Assembly: GCF_001044255.1 (NCBI RefSeq) | Contig: NZ_JYNX01000032.1 | Span: 47,985 to 111,592 of the forward strand | Origin: Mycolicibacterium chubuense | GTDB lineage: Bacteria; Actinomycetota; Actinomycetes; Mycobacteriales; Mycobacteriaceae | DNA: 63,608 nucleotides | Reading direction: 5' to 3' | In this document: one piece after another, positions 1-8,039 of the stretch | Numbering within the stretch: the stretch's first letter is position 1 | Layout: each line of letters begins with the position of its first letter | The notes under the pieces: generated by a model | Told to the model about the DNA's origin: nothing | Database searches by the model: none | Seen by the model: the letters and a program-made list of their open reading frames with translations, nothing else | Position numbers and translations under genes: made by a program

Positions 1-123
1 GGCGGACTCACAGGCGCCCCACCCCGGCACGTTCTGCAGGACGTCACTCGAACATCGTCTGCACAACGTGCAGACCTGTTGCTCCTGGGGCGTGCCGCGC
101 TCGGCCGTCGCGCCGATGCTGGC
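1..123. other. Left window edge, no gene assigned
   Basis: The plus strand is open from base 2 to a TAG at 125-127 (41 codons, mostly G or C at third positions), so it could be the end of a gene that starts outside the window. The opposite strand is also open, directly after the lipoprotein stop. I recognise no protein in either. The only clear structure is a perfect 8-base inverted repeat at 57-75. Confidence 0.3.
57..75. repeat. Inverted repeat, GTCTGCAC-aac-GTGCAGAC
   Basis: The two 8-base arms (57-64 and 68-75) are perfectly complementary around a 3-base centre. There is no T-run, so it is not a typical terminator. It could be an operator or a transcript-end hairpin for the lipoprotein gene that ends at 124. 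Confidence 0.4.
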
Positions 124-1401
124 CTAGGCCGGCGCGAAGCCGTACACCCGGCCGTCGCTGGTCGCGGTGACGACCCTGCGGTCGTGGCCGACCGACACCC
201 CGACCGGCCAGCCGGTGGCGCCCGGCAGCCGGTAGGTGTTCACGGTGTGCCCGTCACCGAGGGCGAACACCGTCAGCGCCATCCCGTCGCCGTCGGCGAC
301 CACCGTGTACCCGACGCCGGCCAGGCTCGCGGTGGACAGCGGCGCCGTGTCGTCGCGGCTCCACACCTTCTCGGGTCCGTCGCCGGTGTCGCGGATCGCG
401 GTCAGCCGGGCACCTGGACCGCCGCCGGCCACGATCAGCCCGTCGGGGGTCACCGACGGCGGCGTCTGGGCCAGATAGTTCAGCGGCATCGACCACTTCG
501 CGGAGCCGTCGTCGGTGTTGATGGCCCAGAGCCGTTGGTCGCGGCCGTTGACGTAGGCCGTGGCGCCGTCCGCGGAGAGCACGGGGCTGGCCAGCGGACC
601 GCGCCCCACGGCGTCGCTGGTCCATTCGCGGGTGATCAGCGGCGTCTGACCGGGCCGGTAGCGCAGTCCGACGAGCTGCGGGGCCTCGGCGCCCGGTTCC
701 CACAGGGTCAGCACGATGACCTTCGAGGCGTCGGAGTACGCCGGAGCGGCGGCGACGGGGCAGGCCGGCCCGGCCAGCCGGCAGTCCTGCAGGCCGCGTT
801 CGGAGTCTCGCGGATTCACCCCGGCCACCAGATCCATTGCGCTGCCCGCCACGGTGCCGCGTTGCGCGTCGAACACCAGCAGCTGGCCCAGGTGCGTGAC
901 GACCAGCAGCATGCCCGGATCCAGGAAGCGCATCGTCATCGGCATGCCGATCACCGGTTGCCGCCAGCGGATCCACTGGGTCACCGGGTAGGACATCACC
1001 AAGCCCGGCTGCCCGATGTACAGGTTGTCGAACCCGTCGAACAGCGGACTGGCGATGCCGCCGCCCTGGTAGAGCCGCGTGCACCAGCGTTGCCGCGCGC
1101 GGTTGTTGGTCTCCCACACCATCAGCGAACATCCGCCGGCGGTCTGCCCGTTGACCGCGAGGTAGTTGCCCGAACCGAGCGCGGCCTGCGCGGCGAGGTC
1201 CCCCTTGACCGACCGCACCCAGTCCAGGCGCAGCGTGTCGGCGCCCGAGACAGGGGAGGAACTGCTGTTGGCGGCATCGGCGTACTGGGCGGCCCAACCC
1301 GACGCGGCGCGGGACTGCACCCAGGAGTCGGTGCTCCCGCAGCCGGCCAGTGCGCCCGCGATCAGCACGGTGGTGGCCAGCACGATGATTCGCCGGAGCA
1401 C
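124..1401 (-). CDS. PQQ-like beta-propeller lipoprotein (Rv3035-like)
   Basis: Predicted 425-residue exported lipoprotein. The GTG start at 1401 follows a good ribosome site (agaaggga, about 5 bases upstream). It is followed by a short basic N-terminus, a hydrophobic stretch, and a lipobox ending at Cys21 (ALAGC). The rest reads as repeated outer-membrane-assembly/PQQ-type blades, for example the segment around YVNGRDQRLWAINTDDGSAKW. By position it matches M. tuberculosis Rv3035, next to the MGLP genes. The function is unknown; a cell-surface scaffold or binding role is an inference. A TACCCT -10 at 1441-1446 would give a leader of roughly 30 bases. Confidence 0.85.
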   Translation of the reverse strand: MLRRIIVLATTVLIAGALAGCGSTDSWVQSRAASGWAAQYADAANSSSSPVSGADTLRLDWVRSVKGDLAAQAALGSGNYLAVNGQTAGGCSLMVWETNNRARQRWCTRLYQGGGIASPLFDGFDNLYIGQPGLVMSYPVTQWIRWRQPVIGMPMTMRFLDPGMLLVVTHLGQLLVFDAQRGTVAGSAMDLVAGVNPRDSERGLQDCRLAGPACPVAAAPAYSDASKVIVLTLWEPGAEAPQLVGLRYRPGQTPLITREWTSDAVGRGPLASPVLSADGATAYVNGRDQRLWAINTDDGSAKWSMPLNYLAQTPPSVTPDGLIVAGGGPGARLTAIRDTGDGPEKVWSRDDTAPLSTASLAGVGYTVVADGDGMALTVFALGDGHTVNTYRLPGATGWPVGVSVGHDRRVVTATSDGRVYGFAPA

Positions 1402-1440
1402 GGGGTCCCTTCTGGTCGCGGTGTACGTCGAGCCCACGTG

Positions 1441-1446
1441 AGGGTA
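1441..1446 (-). promoter_or_regulatory. Candidate -10 element of the PQQ lipoprotein gene
   Basis: TACCCT on the minus strand, 39 bases before the GTG. Transcription would start near 1433, leaving room for the ribosome site seen before 1401. I see no good -35. Confidence 0.35.
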
Positions 1447-1458
1447 ACTGCTCGGCAC

Positions 1459-1529
1459 CGGCGGGCAGGAGCGCAGCGACCCGGGGATGTCGCAGCGGCG
1501 GGCAGGAGCGCAGCGACCCGGGGATGTCG
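1459..1529. repeat. Two tandem copies of a 34-bp GC-rich intergenic element
   Basis: Two identical 34-base copies lie at 1459-1492 and 1496-1529. The core reads gggcaggagcgcagcgaccc. They fill the spacer between divergent genes just upstream of the acetyltransferase promoter. A near-identical core, inverted and with one base change, lies at 35997-36019, so this is probably a dispersed element. Confidence 0.75.
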
Positions 1530-1543
1530 TTGTGGCGCTCGCG

Positions 1544-1549
1544 TAGGCT
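1544..1549 (+). promoter_or_regulatory. -10 element of the acetyltransferase gene
   Basis: TAGGCT, 8 bases before the ATG at 1558, so the message is probably leaderless. This favours 1558 over the next in-frame ATG at 1567. Confidence 0.55.
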
Positions 1550-1557
1550 TTCCGGCC

Positions 1558-2295
1558 ATGACGACGATGTGGGGCGCGCCGCTGCACAAGCGCTGGCGCG
1601 GGTCGCGACTGCGTGATCCGCGGCAGGCGAACTTCCTCACGCTGGCATCGCTGCGATGGGTGCTGGCCAACCGGGCGTACACCCCGTGGTACCTGGTGCG
1701 CTACTGGCGGCTGCTGAAGTTCAAGCTGGCCAATCCGCACATCATCACGCGCGGCATGGTGTTCCTGGGCAAGGGCGTCGAGATCCAGGCCACCCCCGAG
1801 CTGAGCCAGATGGAGATCGGGCGCTGGGTACACATCGGGGACAAGAACACCATCCGCTGTCACGAGGGGTCGCTGCGGATCGGCGACAAGGTGGTCCTCG
1901 GCCGCGACAACGTCATCAACACCTACCTCGACATCGAGCTCGGCGATTCGGTGCTGATGGCCGACTGGTGCTACATCTGCGATTTCGACCACCGGATGGA
2001 CAACATCGAGCTGCCGATCAAAGACCAGGGCATCATCAAGGGCCCGGTGCGGATCGGTCCCGACACGTGGGTGGGAGTGAAGGTCAGCGTGCTGCGCAAC
2101 ACCACGATCGGGCGCGGCTGTGTGCTCGGCTCGCACGCGGTGGTGCGCGGGGACATCCCGGACTTCTCGATTGCGGTCGGTGCGCCGGCCAAGGTGGTCA
2201 AGAACCGCAAGGTGTCGTGGGAGACCTCGGCGGCCAAGCGCGCGGAACTGGCCGCCGCGCTGGCCGATATCGAACGCAAGAAGGCTTCCCGCTAG
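1558..2295 (+). CDS. Left-handed beta-helix acyltransferase (Rv3034c-like)
   Basis: 245 residues. The centre carries hexapeptide-repeat sequence typical of LbH acetyltransferases (IGRWVHIGDKNTI, LRIGDKVVLGRDNVI, IELGDSVLMADW), followed by DFDHRMDN, whose His is the likely catalytic base. A late GSHAVVRGDIPDFSIAVGAPAKVV segment is the classic end of the coil. The C-terminus is a short Ala/Arg/Lys helix. It sits beside the MGLP genes, and the M. tuberculosis counterpart has been proposed to acylate methylglucose lipopolysaccharide, so a polysaccharide O-acyltransferase is likely. The donor and acceptor cannot be read from sequence. Confidence 0.85.
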   Translation: MTTMWGAPLHKRWRGSRLRDPRQANFLTLASLRWVLANRAYTPWYLVRYWRLLKFKLANPHIITRGMVFLGKGVEIQATPELSQMEIGRWVHIGDKNTIRCHEGSLRIGDKVVLGRDNVINTYLDIELGDSVLMADWCYICDFDHRMDNIELPIKDQGIIKGPVRIGPDTWVGVKVSVLRNTTIGRGCVLGSHAVVRGDIPDFSIAVGAPAKVVKNRKVSWETSAAKRAELAAALADIERKKASR

Positions 2296-2298
2296 AGG

Positions 2299-3525
2299 TC
2301 AGACGTCGGGCAGCGCCCGCTCCGCGATCGGCCTGCGGGGCTGCGGTCGGCGCTCGCCCCGTTTCGCGCCGAGGTACACCTGCGCGGTCTCGCCGGCGAC
2401 AGTGCGCCAGGCGAAGTCGGAGGTGAGCCGCTCACGCGCGGCGGTTGCGGCACGCTGTGCGGCTGCGGGCGCGTCGAGCACGGCGCGCACGGCGGCCGCG
2501 AGGGCGGCCACATCGCCGGGCGGGAACGAGCGGCCGGTCGCGCCGTCGATCACGGCTTCGCCGAGACCTCCCGCGGTGGACACGACCAGCGGCACACCGG
2601 CGGCAGCGGCCTCGAGCGCGACGATGCCGAACGGCTCGTAGCGAGACGGCAGCACGGCGACGTCGGCCCGGTGCAGCAGCGCGAGCAGCTGCGCGTGATC
2701 GACGAGGCCGACGAAGTCGATCGCCTTGAGCACCTTGTGCTTGCGGGCCTGCGCGGTGAGGAACGCCAGTTGCGTGCCGTCGCCGGCGATGGTCAGCGTC
2801 GTTCCCGGGTGGGTGCGCCGGATGCGCGGCAGCGCCGCGATGGCGTCGTGCACGCCCTTCTCGTATTCCAGCCGGCCGAAGTAGAGCAGCTCGGCGGGAC
2901 CGGGATGTTCCCGGCGGGGCGCGAACGGCCAACCGGCGAGATCGATTCCGTTGCGGATCACGCAGATCTCGGAGAGCCCCGGGCCGAACAGCGCGGTGAT
3001 CTCGTCGCGCATCGACGCCGAACAGGTGATCAGCGAATCGGATTCGTGCACCAGCCAGGACTCCAGCGCGTGCACCTGGCGGCTGACCGTGCCCGACACC
3101 CATCCCGAGTGCCTGCCCGCTTCGGTCGCATGGATGGTGGAAACCAGTGGCACGTCGAAGAACTGGGCCAGCGCCACGGCGGGGTGGGCGACCAGCCAGT
3201 CGTGCGCGTGCACCACGTCGGGCCGCCAGTCGCCGAGCATCAGGCCGGCCCGGACCATCGCGTGGCCCATGGCCAGTGTCCACGCCATCATGTCGGTGCC
3301 GAAGGCGAACTCGTGCGGGTCCTCGGCGGCCGCGATCACCCGCACCCCGTCGCTGACCTCGTCGGTGGTGGGGTGCGTCGCCGGGTCGGTGCCCGTCGGC
3401 CTGCGGCTGAGCACCACGACGTCGTGGCCCGCCGCGGCCAGTTCGGTCGCCAGGTGGTGCACGTGGCGGCCCAGCCCACCGATGACCACCGGCGGGTATT
3501 CCCAGGACACCAGAAGGACTTTCAT
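2299..3525 (-). CDS. GT4 alpha-glucosyltransferase for MGLP/glucan (Rv3032-like)
   Basis: 408 residues with a GT-B fold of family GT4. The N-terminal signature WEYPPVVIGGLGRHV binds the nucleotide sugar loop as in glycogen synthases. The C-terminal EPFGIVALEAAAAG carries the E-x7-E motif. The M. tuberculosis orthologue elongates the alpha-1,4-glucan of methylglucose lipopolysaccharide and also contributes to glycogen. The ATG at 3525 lies 2 bases after the end of the GH57 gene, so the two are cotranscribed. It converges with the acetyltransferase gene with a 3-base gap. Confidence 0.92.
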   Translation of the reverse strand: MKVLLVSWEYPPVVIGGLGRHVHHLATELAAAGHDVVVLSRRPTGTDPATHPTTDEVSDGVRVIAAAEDPHEFAFGTDMMAWTLAMGHAMVRAGLMLGDWRPDVVHAHDWLVAHPAVALAQFFDVPLVSTIHATEAGRHSGWVSGTVSRQVHALESWLVHESDSLITCSASMRDEITALFGPGLSEICVIRNGIDLAGWPFAPRREHPGPAELLYFGRLEYEKGVHDAIAALPRIRRTHPGTTLTIAGDGTQLAFLTAQARKHKVLKAIDFVGLVDHAQLLALLHRADVAVLPSRYEPFGIVALEAAAAGVPLVVSTAGGLGEAVIDGATGRSFPPGDVAALAAAVRAVLDAPAAAQRAATAARERLTSDFAWRTVAGETAQVYLGAKRGERRPQPRRPIAERALPDV

Positions 3526-3527
3526 CG

Positions 3528-5102
3528 TCACGCGCTCGGCAGTCTCCGCGCGTCCAGCGCGCCGAACAGGCCGTCGGCGCGGTTCCAGCCTTGTGCGAGG
3601 CGCTGCGCCTGCTCTACCCGGCCGGACGCCAACGCGTCGGCGATCTCGCGGGTGGCGTGCGCGTGCAGGTGCGCCCGGTAGCGCGCGTAGTCGGCCGCCG
3701 AGTCCTTGCTGACCATGAACGGCCAGTCGCTGGACACGGTCAGCAGCGTCTCGCGCAGGATCTGGTCGGCGACGAACATCCGCGGTCCCGGCGCACCCAG
3801 TGCAGCCGCGTGGGCGAGTGCCTTGTCCACCGTGCTCAGCGCCGTATCGACGACCTCGGTGTTCAGCCGGACCAGATCGGCCACCTGATCGCCCGCCCAC
3901 ACCTGCCAGTCCTTACCGGAACCCCATGAGCTGGGCGGCAATTCGACCGGGGCGCCGACGTAGCCGTCGGTGATCGCGTCGGTGAGTGTGCCGATCCGCA
4001 CACCCGCCTCGGGCAGCGCCCGCAGCACCTTCTCCAGCCAGAGTGGGCCCTCGTACCACCAGTGGCCGAACAGCTCGGTGTCGAAGGCGGCGATGACGTG
4101 CGCGGGCCGGCCGATCCGGGCGCTCTCGCTGATCAGCCGTTCCCGCACGGTGGCGACGAAGTCGTCGACGTGGCCGTCGACGGCGGCCGCGGCGCGCGCG
4201 GGATCGTAGGGGGCCTTGGCGTCCGAGGGCACGTTACGACCGGTCACCCGAGCCGGTTTGAGGCCCGTCGCATGGTCGTAGGTGTGGAAGTCGCGGTAGG
4301 CGGCGTGGCCGGGATAGCCGGATTTCGGGGACCACACGCGGTAGCTGACGGCCAGATCGCGGCCGAACGCGACGACGTCGGAGTCGCCGACCGGGCGGCC
4401 GAGCGCGGTATCGCCGTGCAGCGACGGGCCGTCGACCATGAAGTGGCCCACCCCGGCGGCGGCATACTCGGTCTCCATTCCCGGCGCGTAGGCACACTCC
4501 GGCGCCCAGATCCCGGCGGGGCGGTGCGCGAAGCGCTGCTGGGCGTCGGCCAGACCCTCGCGCAGCGCGAACTCGCGCAGCCGAGGGTTGAGCAACGGCT
4601 GGAAGGGGTGCGCGAGCGGACCGCCGAGCAGCTCGATCACGCGGCCGTCGATGAGCTCCCGTAGCACCGGGCTGCCACCGTGCCGCCACAGCGTCTCGAA
4701 CTCGGCGAGCTCGCGATCGACCTCGGCCAGCTCACGGGAACCGAAGCGGCGCAACGCTTCTGGCTCCGATGCGGGGGAAGGGCCGGACGCCGTTCGGGTG
4801 GTCGCGGCTTCACGAGCGCGCAGCCGCCAGTTGGCCAGCCAGTGGTGCATGCCCTGCAGGCAGTAGGGATCGTCGAGCTGGGCGGCCACCACCGGGGTGA
4901 CACCGAGGGTGACCAGGTGCTGCCGATCCTCGTCGGCCAGGGTCCGCAGCACCCGCACCAGCGGCAGATACGACGCGGACCAGGACTGGTAGAGCCATTC
5001 CTCGCCGACCGGCCAGCGGCCGTGGTGGGCCAGCCACGGCAGATGGGTGTGCAGGACGAAGGTGAACAGCCCGGGTACCGGGTCGGATGCGGGAACCGTC
5101 AC
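3528..5102 (-). CDS. GH57 1,4-alpha-glucan branching enzyme (Rv3031-like)
   Basis: 524 residues, close to the 526 of the M. tuberculosis protein. It shows GH57 conserved regions: HTHLPWLAHHG near the N-terminus, GIWAPECAYAPG (its Glu is the likely nucleophile), and AFDTELFGHWWYEG (its Asp is the likely acid/base). A C-terminal helical domain follows. It should introduce alpha-1,6 branches in the MGLP glucan. The GTG start at 5102 overlaps the methyltransferase stop in a GTGA, so translation is coupled. Assignment is by motifs and neighbours; amylase activity in the same family is the main alternative. Confidence 0.92.
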   Translation of the reverse strand: MTVPASDPVPGLFTFVLHTHLPWLAHHGRWPVGEEWLYQSWSASYLPLVRVLRTLADEDRQHLVTLGVTPVVAAQLDDPYCLQGMHHWLANWRLRAREAATTRTASGPSPASEPEALRRFGSRELAEVDRELAEFETLWRHGGSPVLRELIDGRVIELLGGPLAHPFQPLLNPRLREFALREGLADAQQRFAHRPAGIWAPECAYAPGMETEYAAAGVGHFMVDGPSLHGDTALGRPVGDSDVVAFGRDLAVSYRVWSPKSGYPGHAAYRDFHTYDHATGLKPARVTGRNVPSDAKAPYDPARAAAAVDGHVDDFVATVRERLISESARIGRPAHVIAAFDTELFGHWWYEGPLWLEKVLRALPEAGVRIGTLTDAITDGYVGAPVELPPSSWGSGKDWQVWAGDQVADLVRLNTEVVDTALSTVDKALAHAAALGAPGPRMFVADQILRETLLTVSSDWPFMVSKDSAADYARYRAHLHAHATREIADALASGRVEQAQRLAQGWNRADGLFGALDARRLPSA

Positions 5103-5887
5103 GGCCGCACCGCGATCGCAACCAGGTCGAGACTGTCGTCGATGTCGCGGCCGTCGGTGAGCTCGAAGTCGTCGACGGTGACCGATTCCACGTCGGCGAG
5201 CAGCTCGGCCGGCCACGGCGCATCGGCGAGGGCGCGGGCGATCTGCGCATCGATGATCGAACCACCATGCCGCGCGTCCAGCTCGGCGAGCCGGGTTCCG
5301 TGGTACACCCCGAGCATCGAGTCCATCCGCAGCCCGGCGTCGACGAGCAGCTCGGTCAGCTCCGCGGCGTTGAGTTCCCGGGTGTGGAACGGGTTGACCG
5401 GGGTGTCGAGACCGGGGGAGAAGGTGATCCGGTTGGGGGTCGACATCAGCAGCAGCCCGCCCGGGCGCAGCACCCGGCGGCACTCGGCGACGAACTGGCC
5501 CTGGTCCCAGAGATGCTCGATCACCTGGAAATTGACCACCACATCCACCGACTCGTCGGCCAGCGGCAAGGCGGCGAGGTTGCCGTGACGCATGTCCACG
5601 CGCGGATAGCGGGCTCGAACGTGCGTCACTGCCGACTCGTCGTAGTCCAGGCCGATCACCCTGCGCGCGACGTCGGCGATCAGATCGGCACCGTAGCCCT
5701 CGCCGCAGCCCGCCTCGAGCACGTCCCGGTCGCGGCACCGGTCCAGCAGGCGGCGGTAGACCACCTCGTGCCTGCGGAACCAGTAGTTCTCCTCGGCGAC
5801 ACCGGGGACGGTCCGCTCACCCGTCAGCGCCATGGGGGCGTCAGCCGGCTGCGTCTCAACCGCTGAATGGGTCACGTGTGCGCTCAT
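5099..5887 (-). CDS. SAM-dependent methyltransferase of the MGLP cluster (Rv3030-like)
   Basis: 262 residues, class I methyltransferase. Motif I (DVLEAGCGEGYG) is at about residues 55-66, followed by VIGLDYDESAV and the motif IV-like VDVVVNFQVIEHL. It is the first gene of a three-gene minus-strand operon with the branching enzyme and the glucosyltransferase, so a role in O-methylating the MGLP glucan is likely; the methylated position is not readable from sequence. There is no ribosome site before the ATG at 5887, but a TAGCCT lies 7 bases upstream, so leaderless translation is expected. Confidence 0.85.
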   Translation of the reverse strand: MSAHVTHSAVETQPADAPMALTGERTVPGVAEENYWFRRHEVVYRRLLDRCRDRDVLEAGCGEGYGADLIADVARRVIGLDYDESAVTHVRARYPRVDMRHGNLAALPLADESVDVVVNFQVIEHLWDQGQFVAECRRVLRPGGLLLMSTPNRITFSPGLDTPVNPFHTRELNAAELTELLVDAGLRMDSMLGVYHGTRLAELDARHGGSIIDAQIARALADAPWPAELLADVESVTVDDFELTDGRDIDDSLDLVAIAVRP

Positions 5888-5894
5888 CGGAGGC

Positions 5895-5900
5895 AGGCTA
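5895..5900 (-). promoter_or_regulatory. -10 element of the methyltransferase-GH57-GT4 operon
   Basis: TAGCCT on the minus strand, 7 bases before the ATG at 5887. It replaces the missing ribosome site as the start-deciding signal. Confidence 0.55.
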
Positions 5901-5994
5901 ACCCGTAACCGACCGATGACGAACTGTTCATAGGACCCCGGCGGGCGAGAACGCAAACTTCGACCAGCTATGGTGTTTTTGCGAACCGCCTTAA

Positions 5995-6010
5995 GTTACC
6001 CGCTGGTAAC
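5995..6010. promoter_or_regulatory. Palindromic operator candidate upstream of etfBA
   Basis: GTTACC-CGCT-GGTAAC, a perfect 6-base dyad with a 4-base centre. Its right arm overlaps a likely -10 (TAACCT, 6007-6012), the arrangement of a repressor site. The form resembles TetR-family operators; which regulator binds is unknown. Confidence 0.6.
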
Positions 6011-6041
6011 CTGGGGGTGAGAGCTCCAAACGTGATAAGGC

Positions 6042-6058
6042 GGGCCGGTCACCGGCCC
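6042..6058 (+). other. Hairpin in the etfB 5' leader
   Basis: GGGCCGGT and ACCGGCCC are perfectly complementary around a single base. In RNA, some terminal pairs must open to form a loop. It lies 24 bases before the etfB ATG. A role in stability or translation control is only a guess. Confidence 0.35.
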
Positions 6059-6082
6059 CTTCGAGAAGGACGAACTGCAGTC

Positions 6083-6874
6083 ATGACGAACATCGTGGTT
6101 CTGATCAAACAGGTTCCCGACACATGGTCCGAGCGCAAGCTGTCCGAGGGTGACTGGACCCTCGACCGCGAGGCCGCCGACGCCGTGCTCGACGAGATCA
6201 ACGAGCGCGCCGTCGAGGAGGCGCTGCTGATCAAGGAGCGTGAGGGCGGCGACAGCACCGTCACCGTGCTGACGGCCGGCCCGGAGCGCGCCACCGAGGC
6301 CATCCGCAAGGCGCTGTCGATGGGTGCCGACAAGGCGGTGCACCTGGTCGACGAGGGTCTGCACGGTTCGGACATGGTGCAGACGGGCTGGGCGCTGGCC
6401 CGTGCCCTGGGCACCATCGAGGGCACGGAGCTGGTCATCGCCGGCAACGAGGCCACCGACGGCACCGGTGGCGCCGTGCCGGCGATCATCGCCGAGTACC
6501 TCGGCCTGCCGCAGCTGACGCACGTGCGCAAGCTCACGGTGGAGAACGGCAAGGTCACCGGCGAGCGCGAGACCGACGACGGCGTGTTCACCCTCGAGGC
6601 GACGCTGCCCGCCGTGGTCAGCGTCAACGAGAAGATCAACGAGCCCCGCTTCCCGTCCTTCAAGGGCATCATGGCCGCGAAGAAGAAGGAAGTGACCAAG
6701 CTGACGCTCGCCGAGATCGGTGTGGAGGCCGACGAGGTCGGTGTCGCCAACGCCGGTTCCAAGGTGCTGTCGTCCACGCCGAAGCCGCCCAAGACCGCGG
6801 GCGAGAAGGTCACCGACGAAGGCGAGGGCGGCACCAAGATCGCCGAGTACCTGGTCGCCCAAAAGATCGTCTAG
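6083..6874 (+). CDS. etfB: Electron transfer flavoprotein, beta subunit
   Basis: 263 residues, the usual ETF-beta length (FixA family). The N-terminus (TNIVVLIKQVPDTW) and the segment VIAGNEATDGTGGAVPAIIAEYLGL match ETF-beta, which binds AMP. With EtfA it carries electrons from acyl-CoA dehydrogenases to the membrane quinone pool through ETF:QO. The ATG at 6083 is preceded by agaagga at 6064-6070, a rather long spacing of 12. The leader is about 60 bases with a hairpin and an upstream palindrome. It forms an operon with etfA, 49 bases downstream. Confidence 0.96.
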   Translation: MTNIVVLIKQVPDTWSERKLSEGDWTLDREAADAVLDEINERAVEEALLIKEREGGDSTVTVLTAGPERATEAIRKALSMGADKAVHLVDEGLHGSDMVQTGWALARALGTIEGTELVIAGNEATDGTGGAVPAIIAEYLGLPQLTHVRKLTVENGKVTGERETDDGVFTLEATLPAVVSVNEKINEPRFPSFKGIMAAKKKEVTKLTLAEIGVEADEVGVANAGSKVLSSTPKPPKTAGEKVTDEGEGGTKIAEYLVAQKIV

Positions 6875-6923
6875 TCCCCGTTCTCATCAATCCACCCCTA
6901 GAACTCAAGAGGCAACGAAACCC

Positions 6924-7880
6924 ATGGCTGAAGTACTCGTGCTCGTGGAGCACGCAGAAGGTGCGCTGAAGAAGGTCACCGCCGAACTGATCACCGCCGC
7001 CCGTGCGCTCGGTGAGCCCTCCGCGGTCGTGGTGGGCAAGCCCGGCACCGCCGAGCCCCTCGTCGAGGGGCTCAAGACAGCCGGCGCCGCGAAGATCTAC
7101 GTCGCCGAGTCCGACGACGCCGAGAACTACCTGATCACGCCGTTCGTCGATGTGCTGGCCTCGCTGGCCGAGTCCGCGTCGCCCGCGGCGGTCATCCTGG
7201 CCTCCAGCGCCGACGGCAAGGAGATCGCCGGCCGGCTGGCCGCGCGCATCGGCGCGGGCATCCTCAGCGACGTCGTCGAGGTCCGCGAGGGCGGCAAGGC
7301 GATCCACTCGATCTTCGGCGGCGCCTACACCGTCGAGGCCGAGGCCGTCGGTGACACCCCGGTGATCACCGTGCGTCCCGGCGCGATCGAGGCCGAGTCG
7401 TCCGAGGGCGCCGGCGAGGTCGTCACCGTCGAGGTGCCGGCTCCGGCCGAGAACGCCACCAAGATCACCAAGCGCGAGCCCGCGGTCGCCGGTGACCGCC
7501 CCGAGCTCACCGAGGCGACCGTCGTCGTCTCCGGTGGCCGTGGTGTGGGCAGCGCGGAGAACTTCGGTGTCGTCGAGCAGTTGGCCGACTCGCTCGGGGG
7601 CGCGGTCGGCGCCTCCCGCGCGGCGGTGGACTCGGGCTACTACCCGGGCCAGTTCCAGGTGGGCCAGACCGGCAAGACCGTCTCGCCGCAGCTCTACATC
7701 GCGCTGGGCATCTCCGGGGCGATCCAGCACCGCGCCGGTATGCAGACGTCCAAGACGATCATCGCGGTCAACAAGGACGAAGAGGCGCCGATCTTCGAGA
7801 TCGCCGACCTCGGCGTCGTCGGTGACCTGTTCAAGGTCACCCCGCAGCTGACCGACGCGATCAAGGCCCGCAAGGGCTGA
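6924..7880 (+). CDS. etfA: Electron transfer flavoprotein, alpha subunit
   Basis: 318 residues (FixB family). The N-terminal half ([17 protein letters not shown]) is the ETF alpha/beta domain. The C-terminal FAD domain shows [44 protein letters not shown] and [13 protein letters not shown], the standard FAD-contacting segments. It is the partner of etfB. The start at 6924 follows a weak purine-rich site. A strong terminator follows 22 bases after the stop, closing the operon. Confidence 0.97.
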   Translation: MAEVLVLVEHAEGALKKVTAELITAARALGEPSAVVVGKPGTAEPLVEGLKTAGAAKIYVAESDDAENYLITPFVDVLASLAESASPAAVILASSADGKEIAGRLAARIGAGILSDVVEVREGGKAIHSIFGGAYTVEAEAVGDTPVITVRPGAIEAESSEGAGEVVTVEVPAPAENATKITKREPAVAGDRPELTEATVVVSGGRGVGSAENFGVVEQLADSLGGAVGASRAAVDSGYYPGQFQVGQTGKTVSPQLYIALGISGAIQHRAGMQTSKTIIAVNKDEEAPIFEIADLGVVGDLFKVTPQLTDAIKARKG

Positions 7881-7902
7881 TCGCCGCAAGGCACCCGCGT
7901 CA

Positions 7903-7933
7903 GGCCCTCGTCCCCACCGGGACGGGGGCCTTT
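7903..7933 (+). terminator. Intrinsic terminator of etfBA
   Basis: Arms of 12 bases (7903-7914 and 7919-7930) pair with one G-T wobble around a cacc loop and are followed by TTT. It is placed correctly after etfA. Confidence 0.8.
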
Positions 7934-8039
7934 CGCCTTCCCCGGGCCGGACACCCGCCCCCGAACCGTCACCCACCGCTCACGAACACGTCACGCACCG
8001 ATTGCCGTCGCGCTGATCGCCTGCGCGACCGTGCTGGCT

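Noticed and set aside
79-1557. Long plus-strand reading frame opposite the PQQ lipoprotein that runs into the acetyltransferase gene
   Set aside because: It is Arg/Gly/His-rich with no motif, lies antisense to a well-formed lipoprotein, and continues into the acetyltransferase only by chance of frame.
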